A stretch of DNA of 26,548 nt from Smittium mucronatum (Eukaryota; Kickxellomycota; Harpellomycetes; Harpellales; Legeriomycetaceae): the NCBI GenBank assembly GCA_001953115.1, contig LSSL01003202.1, positions 1-26,548 of the forward strand, given 5' to 3'. The translations under genes were made by a program, and so were the position numbers. Under the pieces are notes generated by a model. That model saw nothing but the letters and a program-made list of their open reading frames with translations, was not told where the DNA came from and did no database searches. Numbering within the stretch: the stretch's first letter is position 1; each line of letters starts with the position of its first letter. Positions 1 to 10,945 of this stretch are shown piece by piece.

Positions 1-2
1 TT

Positions 3-1020
3 TGGAATAATCATTTTGGCGAATTGGCCAATGATTCTATGGGAATAGCTGCAGTGCCACTAAGTGGGAATCACTGCTAATTACCGACTGCGACTACTTA
101 TCAGAGTACGACACTAGTATCAAATGGTCTGATATCACCATGTCATTAAATGATAAACCAAATAACAAGGCTCCCGGCTCTGATGGAATACCAAGAAAGG
201 TACGGAAACTGGTGATCTTTGAAAAAATTCCAGAGTCAAAAATGGCAAAAATTATCAATATAATGTACGATTCTGGGAAAATCCCAACTAATATAGACAC
301 TAGTATAGTAGTGCCGCTACATAAAAAGAGTGGTATGAAAGAACCCGATAATTATCGGGGAATATCGCTGATTACAACCCTTTCGAAGCTATTATCCACA
401 ATAATAGCTACCAAATTTGCACAAATCGATAAGAAATACGAAATTCTAGTCAATGAACAAACCGGATTTCGAAATTTTGAGGAGTGTGCTGCTCAATCGA
501 CCACCATATACGAAATTTCTCTGAGAAGAAAAATATAAAATAAAAAAAACTTCATATGCTATATCTAATATAGCAAAGCCTACTACCGAGTGTCCCACTT
601 CGCACTTCTTTACAAACCAAAGGCCATTGGGATTGGAGGATAGTTACTCAACGCTATCTGGGGCCTGTACAGGTCACCGAAAATCGCTCTTAGAATTGGA
701 GATGATGTCTCCAAACCTTCTGACTACCTGTGTGGGCTGCGACAAGGCTGCTCAGCCTCAACAATACTTTTCGATTTTTACATCAACGATCTTTTCAAGG
801 GCATTAAAGGAGTATATGTCCCTGGAATCACTTTTAGTATACCTGCGCTGCTTTTTGCCGACGACACCGTACTATTGGCAGAATCAGAGGCTGATATGCA
901 AATCGCATTAAAATAAATTACTGATATGTCAAACACATGTGAAATGATTGTGAATGCATCCAAGTGCACTGTAATAAATTTCGCCGGTCCATAATCGTCC
1001 GAACTGACACTATAATTTTT
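3..1020 (+). pseudogene. LINE (non-LTR) retrotransposon ORF2, reverse transcriptase part, decayed
   Basis: Remnant of a LINE polyprotein, the enzyme that copies element RNA into DNA at the target site. The first about 110 bases read HFGELANDSMGIA, the linker before the RT domain, in another frame. From about position 104 one frame runs to 1015 and carries NNKAPGSDG near 165, DNYRGISLI near 350, NEQTGFR near 454, SKAYYRVSH near 572, GLRQGCS at 733-753 and the catalytic FADD box at 854-865, then LLAESEADMQ and NASKC. The frame is broken by stops at 536, 566, 635, 914, 992 and 1013. The catalytic Asp of RT motif A is replaced by the TAA at 566-568, and the following AYD reads AYY, so the enzyme is dead. 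The endonuclease domain would lie left of the window. The coding frame stops abruptly at the CAGGG element and resumes after it. The RT assignment is secure; the LINE clade is not determined. Confidence 0.9.
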
Positions 1021-1030
1021 CAGGGTCAAA

Positions 1031-1066
1031 TTCGAAAAAAGTTCAACCAATTACAAAAAAAGTAAA
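1031..1066 (+). repeat. Left inner inverted repeat of the nested element
   Basis: This 36-nt sequence starts TTCGAAAAAAGTTCAA and ends CAAAAAAAGTAAA. It pairs with the reverse complement of 1974-2009 with 3 mismatches. It overlaps the left terminal repeat that begins at 1021. Confidence 0.75.
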
Positions 1067-1973
1067 AATGGATTCGTAAGAAGTAAACCCTATTCGGGAA
1101 GAGGATACAAAAAAAAATTTGCTGAAATTTAATAGTTTTTAAAAGTTTATCCATTACAAGTATTTTTATAAAAACATTTGACAAATAATTTTTATTTAAG
1201 TTTATTAAAATTTAGAGGTTGCGTTTTTGGATAATACAGAACACTATGCAAATAGCGGTGTAAAATTTAGGCTGAAATTACATTTTTCAGGAAATTATTA
1301 TCAATAAATTTCAATTCTTCCATTGCTATTTGGGTAAATTTAAAGAGGGTATGCCATGAAGGCACAATTAGTGCTATCCGACTAGTAAAAATTAAATAAA
1401 ATACTCTTAAAGAAGCTAAAATTGCAAATAAATATATATTTAAAAGACTTTAATAAGAAATATTCCTTTTATAAAATCTAAATAACTGAGTATACCAAAT
1501 TTATTGAGCTTTCAGTTTAAGTATTGATAAAAAATTTATGAAAAACTTAATACAAATAGCTGGTGTATATGTGTAGTAATCCCAATTTGTAGGCAATGAA
1601 TTTACAGTACCTTTTAGACATATTTTTATAAAAATTATTTCATAAAGGATATTTCTTTAGTTTGACCTAAATGGTGTATTTTTCATTGAACTTTTCGCCT
1701 CCAATTGTTATTCATAAAAAAATATAAATCTAAAAAAACGCACTAAAAATAAATCAACTTTATTATTTTTGCGCTTTAAAAAAATAAAATTACCTTGAAT
1801 CTACGATTCATTCCAATTTAGCTAGCCATTAGCCCAGAAAATACGATTATGGAGTGTAATATAAAATAAAGTTTCTAGTATCCAATTCATATCAAATATT
1901 GTTGTTAAAAATAGGTCTTTCGAAAGGAATTCCCAAAAAAGACACAAAAAAAATCAACCTCTCCCAAATTGGA

Positions 1974-2009
1974 TTTACTTTTTTTGCAATTTTTTGAACT
2001 TTTTTCGAA
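1974..2009 (-). repeat. Right inner inverted repeat of the nested element
   Basis: This is the inverted partner of 1031-1066. On this side it lies about 30-40 bp inside the terminal repeat (2042-2061), whereas on the left the two overlap. The two ends have therefore been rearranged: either the left lost about 40 bp or the right gained a duplicated piece. Confidence 0.75.
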
Positions 2010-2061
2010 CTCATTTTTAATTTCTTTAATTATGGTATTAATTTTTTCGGGTTTGATCCTG

Positions 2062-3203
2062 AAAATGTTTACAAGGCCAAAAAAATCCCTAAAACTGAAG
2101 AGTACACATTTTTGGGGTGTATTATGAACAATAAATGGGACGTATCTTTGTCTACAAAAAAACATCAAATATAAGGTCAGAAAAGCTTTCTACGCTGCTT
2201 ATAGCTTCCTAAGCCGGTTTGGCGTGCCCACTAGCCTTAATAAAATTCATAAATTCTGTTCTAAAGCCTATATCTATTATGGAGGCAAGACATTTGGCAT
2301 GAGCGAAGCTAGAGTAAAGCTGATACAGGTCGAAATCGACAAATCCATCCGTCTTATTGCCAATATTTGCAAGTCAGCCGCCATGGAACGATTTCTAACC
2401 GAACTGGGTACAAAATCCTTTTTCTTAAAAACTAGCACTGCTCGAGAACGTGCATTTAACAAGTGGCCAACTTTGAAAAATTGGGTAGCCGAACTCATCA
2501 AGACCCCAATCAAGGCCCGGTTGGCCACCTGGGTGACTGAAAGTGCAATATGGATAAGTAAATATTGTTTTAAAAATTCAAAAGACTAAAAAACCACTAC
2601 AATAGCAGATAATAAATAATAAAAATAACAACTCTAAAATCTACCGTTGTTTGTGGATCGAAAAATTGGTGATAAAGAAGACTGGATCAATTTCCAACTA
2701 CTTCACCCTCACTTTTAGCTAGGACTCCAGGAAATCGGGTAAATCCGAATGGGAACTTTCCGGACCATCAAACGACTGTCAAATATGAAATTTTTTGACT
2801 AAAGATATAAAAAAAAATTTCCCTTCTGCAGAATAAATGTGCCTTAAACTGTCTATGAGTTATTTTGAATTTGCCCACCATGGGATAAACAGCGAAACGA
2901 TAAAAATAGACTGGTTCATATCTGCAACGATCCGCTCAGACATAAAAAATAACTTTCTAATTTCAATGAATCCCGTTTGGGGATAGTTGGAAAACTCCTT
3001 GGGAGGGGGGGATCTAAAAATACTTTAAGTCAGCTACAAGCTGAAACCACTGATCAAAAATTTGATTGGAAGCAGGAAATTTTTTGATTGGAATCAACGT
3101 GCTAAGAACACTTAAACTGCAGAGTATAAGTGATTCGCCAGTCTTCTTGAACCAAATCCCTCGAGGTATAGAGCTGTTAGAGCAGCAGAGGGGAGTTATG
3201 TGA
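2062..3203 (+). pseudogene. LINE retrotransposon ORF2, C-terminal part, decayed
   Basis: This is the continuation of the LINE polyprotein after the nested element. It begins NVYKAKKIPKTEEYTFLGC and IMNNKWD, the RT thumb region. One extra A in a run near 2155-2162 shifts the frame, after which the frame beginning near 2161 runs to 3087. It is clean to 2589 (VRKAFYAAYSFLSRFGVP, IYYGGKTFGM, KSIRLIANICKSAAMERF, ARLATWV) and then carries scattered stops. FPFC near 2818-2829 followed by TVYELF and ICPPW resembles the C-terminal Cys/His zinc-knuckle of many LINEs, with the first Cys read as Phe and the His read as Glu. After one more frameshift near 3085 an open stretch ends in EQQRGVM and TGA at 3201-3203, which I take as the original end of the ORF. 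No poly(A) or tandem tail marks the 3' end clearly. Confidence 0.85.
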
Positions 3204-4698
3204 AAAAAAATTGAAATTTTTTTACTTTTTTTAATTATGCTTTTATTACTTTTTATTAAATTTAAAATAAATTTTCCATAAAATAAAAAGATTCAGATCT
3301 CGATCATAAAACTAAAAAAAAATAAGTCAAAAAACTATGATTTATTTTGTGATTATGTTTTAAAATTACCAAAATTGGAGGGATTTAGACCTTTTAAACG
3401 TACCAAACCATTATTTTCGAAGTTTTTTAATGGGAATACAACAAAAAATTCCACAACGGGTCTTCAAAAACAAGTGTTATTAAGACCCCCTGGGCCTTAG
3501 GACTGATATTCAGCAGACCCTTCCAAAAAAATTTTAAACTTGAAAAAAAATATATAAAATAAGAAAACTACAAAAAAAACAATCAAAGCCACATTACGAA
3601 GAATAATTGACGTGAAACTTTATTCAGAGATCTTAGTGAAGAAATTTCCTTATGCTGGAGACCAACACAGCTTGAGGAAGATTTGCGTTGGAGACATCAT
3701 CTTTAAAATAGGTTGTGCGTAGATCCAGTTGGAGAAAATTTCTCCGAATGAGTAGATTATGTTTTTTTCTCCATCTTCACAATCATCAATATGAGGAAGA
3801 ATTACCTTAAAGCAAGAGTTAAATAATTTATTTTTGACTGCGAAAATGACAGTCAAAAGCATAGGGAAAACAATTTTTTCGTTTAATGATTAAAAATCGA
3901 CCTATATACTCTGTCTGAATGGAGGTGAATATAAAAATAGTAAAAATCCATAAATGTGGTGATCTTGGAATTATATCTATTAATTAAATAATTTATCTGG
4001 AATTATCACTCTCCTGCGCCATCTGGGATATTATTTCATGGTTTAAAAAAGAAGGTGCTGAATACCTAGCTTTTAATAAGAAGATTATATTTTAAAAATA
4101 ATAAGTTAAAGGCGATAATTCCTAGATTCCTGAATGAAAAGTTGAAATATTAGAATCTCTTAAAAATGCTGCAAGAAGACTAGTGACTATCGTAAGAAGA
4201 TGTAACATTAAAATTCTGAGTGCCTCAATCTCAAAAAAAGAAGTTAAAATATTGTCCGGTAAAAATTTAGAAAAAGCAAAGCGATTTTTGTTTTTTAGAA
4301 TCTAAAATTGATGAAATCGAATTATTGATTGTATAAAAGAAATCATCTATAAAAAATATATCCAATTCCCCGAAAAATACAATATTTGTTATTAAATCTT
4401 GTGAAAATTATTTCAAATAGAACGTTCCTATTTTCTTATGACGAAAAAATGAGCAGTAATCTGCATAATCTGATGACTATAAATTTTCTTAACAAGAAAA
4501 AAAAACTTCTAACCTCAATAAATCTGTAGATATTATCATCTAAAATAAGTTTTAATAAATCTGAAGAGACTAATTTTTAATATCATAAAGATTTCATCTT
4601 TGAAATTCAGGAACGTTATAATGAAAAAATATTGATTTTGGGAAAAATTAATTCCAAAAAAAACTTCTTATTTAGAATATAAGTTACTTATTAACTAG
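3204..4698. other. Decayed AT-rich region with a coding-like fragment
   Basis: No intact gene. On the plus strand 3558-3722 is open for 54 codons and contains RRIIDVKLYSEILVKKF and AGDQHSLRKICVGD. The same frame goes on with scattered stops to about 3950. The minus strand is also open at 3650-3862 (70 codons), so the coding strand cannot be decided. Another plus-strand fragment around 4137-4300 reads KVEILESLKNAARRLV. I recognise no family. These may be remnants of the retroelement to the right. Confidence 0.25.
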
Positions 4699-6430
4699 AC
4701 TTGCACGCTGGCTTCAGTTGAAGGAAATTTGAGCCTATTGAAAAAGAGTGGTTGTTACTTTAACAAAAAGGATGGAATATACACCTATATGTCATATTCA
4801 TCTGATCTCAATTTATGGTATCATTATGATCGTTTAGAACTTATTATATTATTAGATCTACTTCATATGAAAACTAAGATTTAAATTTATCGTTAATGTT
4901 TAATGAAATTACGACCAGAAAAAAAAAATTAAGAAAAAGATTAGGGAAACTACTCGAAATCAAACTACAAGAACTCAGAAATGCAACAGTAAATAATCAT
5001 ATTATCTATAATTCTTACTTGAGAAAAGATGGATTTAAGCTAAAAAAATAAAACAGCACAAGATCAGTATCGTCTCGAAGTTTGGTCATGTGACCACGAA
5101 AAAATTAGATTAAATTCTAACGAAATTGAAAAAACGAAAAATCATTACATGACAAAATCCGACGGGAAAAAATAAAAAATTTCAATACACTAATTTCATT
5201 GGCTCGAATTCTAAAATTGTATTTTTGATTAATGTAGGACAAATGGTTTATTAAAAATAAAAAATATCAAAATTGAATGCCTCAAATTATGAGATTAATA
5301 ATAATCTCATAATTATTGAATTTAATTACAGAGTTAAGGCACCTAAAAATATTCTAAAATAAGAAAATATTTCTAAATATTCGGATATTCAGGACTATTG
5401 ATAATTATTATTAATAAATAAAAATAGTATTTTATTTCGGATTAAATAGTTAATTTTTGATATTTTCATGGAATATTCGAGTTTTTTCTAATAAATAGAC
5501 CATTTTAGTTATATTCTTGATTGGTTTGAACATTAGACAAATTATATTCATTGAATAATTTAAAAAAATTATGTTCTACTATGGAATTATTTAAACGCAT
5601 TTTTTTAAAGCCAAAGCCTTTAAATACTTTATGGTAATAATTTCTTTGTGACTTAGTGATCCAATAAATTCTGTTTCGGTTTTTTTGCCTCTTGAAAAAG
5701 AACTTTGGGACTCTTTTTATGTTCCGGGTGTCGCAAGAAAACCAGGAACCACTCTAGATAAATTAGGAAATTCACTTAGCTATTTTCCATCACCCTAGTA
5801 CATTAGTATTCTGTGATGATACTGTCTGGTCGAAGTATGTACATAATTCATTGTCAGTCTTAGTTTTTTTGCAGATGATTTCTCGATATCATTGATGTTT
5901 AAATATTACTGTTTTTTTGGGCTATATTTTGATGGAAACATGTATTTTACTTTTTGGGAGATGACAACAGATTTTGGTAAATCGGAATACCTCACCAAAA
6001 TAATGAAATATTCTAGAAGAACTCTTTTATTTAAAATCTCTTCTATTTTATAGATAAGCGTGTCAAATCATAATATTTTTCAAGCTTTTTTCCGCATTAT
6101 TAAATCGCTAGTATTAACTGGGGAACGTTCTTAATTTTAACTATGTTTTTTTCTGGTGCAGCATTTTCACAAGGTTCAAAATTATTTTTTACTACCAAAT
6201 CATTTTTCTTTCTTGATGATCTTTGAGTGTTTTCATATAAGAATTTATTTTCAATATCCTAAAATTTTAAATTCTCAGGATGATAAGATTCTTCTGATCA
6301 CACGTTTGAAAACTCGGAAATAAAATTTAGTAAATAAAAATACAGCTTAATCATGGTCGAAAGGGTGAATCGAGAATTAAATGAGGCCATTAGATTCACT
6401 TCCTTAAAAACTGAAATGGAATTAAAGTAA
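4699..6430 (+). pseudogene. Candidate Ty1/copia-type LTR retrotransposon pol remnant
   Basis: Four plus-strand fragments occur in the order expected for a Ty1/copia pol gene. First, 4699-4884 is a 61-codon open stretch with LKKSGCYFNKKDG and then LNLWYHYDR, resembling the gag-pre-integrase domain that ends in an LWHRRLGH-like motif. Second, 5652-5798 (48 codons) begins LSDPINSVSV, compare the DxxGPI-PVS start of the integrase core. Third, FADDFS lies near 5871. Fourth, 6293-6430 reads SDHTFENSEIKFSK, a stop, then VERVNRELNEAIR in the same frame; this looks like the SDNG-EF to xxER stretch holding the second Asp and the Glu of the integrase triad. Spacing is about 1 kb too long before the last fragment and about 15-20 residues too short within it, so insertions and deletions must be assumed. 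Each match alone is weak; the order is the main support. No LTRs were found by eye. Confidence 0.35.
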
Positions 6431-6655
6431 TTAGATGTTTTATCTCAGTAATAGTATTTCATCGTTTTTTTTTCTTTTTAAATGTGATTTTCTACTATTA
6501 AATTCGTTATTTCAATGAATGTGGCTCTTTCCAACATTTCAACATTCGAGTTATACTTTGTGAAAATCTATGATTTGCTTAAGAAATTAATCCGGCTATA
6601 TATAACCCTTGCAAAATAATTCTAAATTAAAATTACTTAATGGTGAAATTCTAAT

Positions 6656-7509
6656 CTAACCGACTAAATTTCCACTATCAGAGATCTTGTATTTGATTTG
6701 ACTGTTTAGGTCTGCACAAAAAAATTATAGAAATGAGAAAGTTATTAGAATTCGTTTATATGATTGAGTGATAAATGTATTTCCCCATAGCTCTTTATGA
6801 AAGACGATTTATTGGAGATTTTTTCTAAGGTATTTAGTAAATCTTATCGAAAATATTAAACTCTTTTAGAACAGAGTGGAAATTTTTGAGATATCTTCTC
6901 TGCTGTTCTTCTCATGTGTGGGCAAAAAGTCAATTCAGTATTTAGGATTATCTCGAAAAAGAATAAATTTAGTGTAAAGCGACTGCCATATTTTGTAAAT
7001 TATTAAGGAAAGGACCAAATTTCAGTTTTAAAAGAGCATTTTTAAGACCATTAGTTTAATTTGGCTTGGATATGACCTTTTTTCTATAGAACCTTTATGA
7101 ATTTCTTTTTTTCAAAGTATAAGACTTATAAAATTATTCTAGGTACTAGGAATAACATAATCGATATATTGTAGAAATTGATTTGACCCTATCACCAGAA
7201 GATAATAACCTTTCTTAAATAAAATTTTAAAGAGAAGATCATAACTTCCAATAAATGAGAATTGAGTTCCTATGGAGACCCCTTATTACATTTCAATTTT
7301 GTTTACTTTACCTCCTCAATGTAACTGAGTAGATTTTCCTTATTTAATTTACATTGATTCCTGAGTTTCAATGTAGTACTTCCACTAACTTGAATAACAC
7401 TTTGGAAAACCGAAATTTTGTGGAATGTTACCGGAAATTTTGTCAAAAAATTTCCATACAACAGATTGCTAAAGAGTAGGAGATGGAGTTTAAAAAAATT
7501 TTGGCTCAC
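6656..7509 (-). pseudogene. Decayed minus-strand reading frame, unknown protein
   Basis: On the minus strand, 7509-7303 is open for 68 codons (contains LLYGNFLTKFPVTFHKISVF). After a frame change one single frame runs from 7282 down to 6656, 209 codons with 9 stops including the last. In sequence of this A+T content more stops would be expected. It reads protein-like, for example FSFIGSYDLLFKILFKKGYY, FLPTHEKNSREDISKIS and IVFHKELWGNTFITQSYKR. I recognise no domain. It lies convergent to the copia-like fragments on the plus strand, so it is probably a separate dead element or gene. It could still be a composition artefact. Confidence 0.3.
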
Positions 7510-9900
7510 ATTCTTGATATTTTTTCCTGGTTTTTTGTGGTTATGTTATAAGGTTTTTTTGATCTATTATAAATATATGATGTTAATAATTATCATAATA
7601 AAATACCAAATCACCACATTAATCTTCATTTATGGTTTTAAAAACTTGCGTTATCAATAATTAATTCTAAAAAAATATTATATTCATAAATACTAATCAG
7701 AATATTAAAAATTTATTTTAAATTGGATTATTTGATATACAAAAATATATTCAAAAAACTAGTTGAAACCTATTTTCCAAGAATTGACGGACTTCCAAAA
7801 GAATATTCGGAATATGAGAGGGTAATAAAATATTTTATATGAAATTTTAAAATGTATGGATTTTAAAAAGTGAAATTATAGGCTATTCCAGAACTCAACA
7901 ATTCGTTTTAAAAAATACGAAATGATTTGATATGCGAGCTTTAACTTGTGATTTCAATCCTTATTTTTAATTTATCTGATTTAATTAAAAAAAATAAATA
8001 TTATGAATGATTAATTTTATATGGTAAAATTAAAAATAAAAGGTCAAAAAGAATCGCGGATAATTTTGATCTTTTCCATATTATTTACGTATAATATTTT
8101 TTAAGTGAAATTTCATCTTTTTCTGGTTAAATTAATAATAATAATAATTAATATAAACTTGAATAAAATTAAATGGATTTAACATGATACTATATAGAAA
8201 AACTTAATATTTAATGCGTTTAAAATATTTTAAATACACAATTTTTGTCATTAAATAGTGTCCATTTTAAAAAGAACAATTTAAATAAAAGTAGAATTAG
8301 ATTTTTTTAAATCTTAATTATTCAAGCAATATACCTCTAAGATAATTCTAATTATTTATTCATAAAAAATTATCATGATAAATTTTGGTATAGAGCTTTT
8401 TATAATTAAAAGGATATTAAATTTAACATAAAAGAAGCAGGATAATATAATCTGTTTTTTAAGTAAATATATTGTAACCTAGATATTTGAATGTTATCCT
8501 TATATATTGTATTATTGTTCTATTTGTTTTAAATTTGGAAAATATTAAAAGAATATTTAAATTTTATATATTATAAACATTCTAAATTTTTGTCACTGGC
8601 TTTTGTATTTTTATTTTTGAATTCTGATTTATTCAATAATATTATTTAAATTTATATAATTTTCAGAAAAATATAGTTCTCATATTACAATAAGAAATTA
8701 ACTGGAATAAAAAATTAAATATTAATATCTGTAACTATAGTACATGAAAAAATGTTCAAATTTAAAATATATTGGTTATCTAAGAAAACAGATAATAACA
8801 GAAATAATATCAAGCTACTACGAAAACAGAAATGGTGTAAATTGTAATAAATAATTATATTTTTACTAAAAAAATTTTGGAGGTATAATATTTAACTAAA
8901 AAATTACTCATAAACTCAATCAGCCTGGTTTTACTATGATTTTATTCGAAAAATCAACTTTTCATAGCAATATTATGTAGATTAACCATTAAATCTTTTC
9001 TATGCTTGAATAACAATTCGAGCTAACTAAAATTATTTCAGAAACAGGTATTATTTCTATGAATGAAATTTTTATTTTGATCAAAGTAATTGAATTTTTT
9101 TAAAAAAAAACATTATTAATAAACAATTTTACAAAATAAAAATTTACATTAATATACTTACAGTTCTAATAATTAAACTTTTTTATGAAACTGATTATAT
9201 ATATAACTCTATATTAATTGAATCGAATCAAATAAACATAAGTATTATCACATGTTGAGTATCATATTTACGGGGTAAACATTACTAACCCGAAAAATCA
9301 TTTCAAAAACTGAAGATTTAGATAAAAATATATAAAAAATATATATAAATATAAAAAAATTGACATATTAATGCAATTATAGTTATTCAATCCATAAAAT
9401 TTGAAAATTACACTACAAAAATCCTGTAAATTTTTTTCTAAATAAATAAAATCCCGGAAATTTGACTTTATCATAACCTATTCAAAATTACATTCAATTT
9501 TTTTAGAATCAATTATTTTAATAAATATGTATAAAAAGTAGTGTTTTAGGGGGGAAAAAATTCCGTATAAAAATAATGGGCTGATATCATGAACACTTTA
9601 TATGTGAGAACATGCTATCTATAAATTTTTTATATTTAATGATGTATTAAGATATCGGAGTATACGTGGGGATATAAAATATTTACGATATGCTGGTTAA
9701 AATCTATATTCAAAAAATCAATTAGATTTTGAATAATTATCAAAAGTAAGAAAATATATCTTTGATTTAGTTAATTATATAATAAATATATATAATTATT
9801 ATAAAAAATTAGTTATACTCAATCAAAATTAAAATATTTCTTAGTTACTTGATATGGATAAAGATCAAATGATACTATAAAAATTTATACTAACAAAAAA
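7510..9900. other. AT-rich intergenic sequence, no gene
   Basis: Very A+T-rich sequence with frequent A and T runs and a short (AAT)5 microsatellite at 8134-8148. The plus-strand open stretch at 7418-7660 is hydrophobic low-complexity translation of T-rich DNA and is not supported as a gene. No RNA gene, splice pattern or known motif was seen. Confidence 0.5.
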
Positions 9901-10945
9901 GCAAACTCTCAGCATCAAAAACTTCTGATAAATCGACTGTCTAAGTTGTTTAAACCGCTTTAAAAAATAAAACTACATCAACTTCTTCTAAATTTTCATC
10001 TACTAGAGCCTCTATAGTTACTTTAAAAAAAATTTTACAACTCAGCCACTTCTGAAACTTCAACCACATCAATTAAATCAACCGTTTCAAAAGTTTAGCC
10101 ATCTTCAAATACTTCAAACATACCAAATAATCTGAAAAATTACACAACTTCCATCACTTATACCAAATAAATCATGTAAATAGAATCAATGGCTTAAGCA
10201 ACTATAAAAACTGAAAACCCTTCATTAACTACAACCGCGTCAGCTAAATCAACTAATTTAAAACTTCAATAACTTCAAACACATGAACGGCATCAAAAAT
10301 TTAAAAACAACAAAAAACTCAACCATCACTACAACTTCAATCATATCAACCACTTAATTCACTGTAAAAACCTCAAACACTTCAAAAACTTCAAAAAATT
10401 CACATTTAAAATTTATATCACATCAATCGATTCAAGCAAATCTACCTCCTCAGCATATTCAAAACATTGAAGAAATTGAAAAACAAAGAACATTTTAATT
10501 ACTTAAAAACTTAAAAAACTCATACTACTGTGAACACTTCAATCAATATAATCAATTAAAAAATCCAGCCTTTTGATCAATTTCAATTTCTTCAACTTCT
10601 TAAAAAAATTATCAAAATCAACCGCTTCAAATATATAAATCATATAAATCACAATAATTATATCAGCCAAAACTAGAATATCAAAAACATAAAATTGATT
10701 AATGACAACGATCACATCAACAGCATAAATCATATTAGCTACATTAAAAACTTATATAACTTCAAAGACTTCAAAAACTTCGACTACTCCAACTTAAACC
10801 ACTCAAAAAACTTTAACTTCAACCAATTCAAAAACTTTAATAACTACAGCCACTTATAAAACTTAGAAAATAAACAAATTGGGCCATCAATAGCTCTCAG
10901 AAAACACCATCAACTTTAGCAACTCCATCATCTTCAAAAAAAAAA
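9901..10945 (+). pseudogene. Eroded Ser/Thr-rich repeat gene (mucin- or adhesin-like)
   Basis: About 1 kb in which the plus strand is strikingly poor in G and full of act-tca, aca-tca, acc-aca and aaa-act words. In all three frames locally it spells Thr, Ser and Lys: TSETSTTSIKSTVS near 10050, TTSTSSKFSSTRAS near 9973, TSNTSKTSKNS near 10375, ITSKTSKTSTTPT near 10757 and LTSTNSKT near 10815. Stops and frame changes interrupt every stretch, so nothing is expressed as one protein. This pattern fits a decayed gene with a long degenerate Ser/Thr-rich repeat tract, as in extracellular O-glycosylated proteins of fungi and other eukaryotes. No signal peptide or anchor sequence is recognisable at either end. 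A non-coding minisatellite of degenerate 9- to 15-mers is the alternative. Confidence 0.5.

Larger units (their letters stand above)
1021..2061. mobile_element. Non-autonomous DNA transposon (MITE-like) nested in the LINE
   Basis: A 1041-bp AT-rich block interrupts the LINE between SSELTL and NVYKAKKIPKTEEYTFLGC. Its ends are inverted: CAGGGTCAAATTCGAAAAAA (1021-1040) against CAGGATCAAACCCGAAAAAA read inward from 2061 on the minus strand, 17 of 20 matching. A second inverted pair of 36 nt (1031-1066 against 1974-2009) matches at 33 of 36. No transposase is visible; the 87-codon minus-strand frame at 1905-2168 runs through the right-end repeat and into the LINE, so it is not a gene. CAGGG-type termini recall hAT elements, but the 8 bases on each side (taattttt and aaaatgtt) do not form a target duplication, so the superfamily is a guess. 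Confidence 0.7.

Noticed and set aside
9..34. Imperfect palindrome around ggcgaattggcc at the left edge
   Set aside because: It translates as part of the LINE linker (HFGELANDSMG), so the symmetry is incidental to coding sequence.
627..1050. Open frames at 627-911 (+) and 778-1050 (-)
   Set aside because: They are in other frames of the recognised RT sequence (GLRQGCS, FADD) and are shadows of it.
1905..2168. Minus-strand 87-codon frame
   Set aside because: It lies across the right end of the nested element and into the LINE; its Lys/Ser-rich part is simply the inverted repeat translated.
2277..2528. Minus-strand 83-codon frame
   Set aside because: Antisense of the LINE C-terminal frame.
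3..3203. Repeat-induced point mutation as the cause of LINE decay
   Set aside because: Several stops appear to come from changes other than C to T (for example at Lys, Glu and Asp codons), so a pure C-to-T process is not supported by eye.
10539..10733. Minus-strand 64-codon hydrophobic frame
   Set aside because: It is the antisense of the Ser/Thr-codon block, which gives long stop-poor hydrophobic frames by composition.
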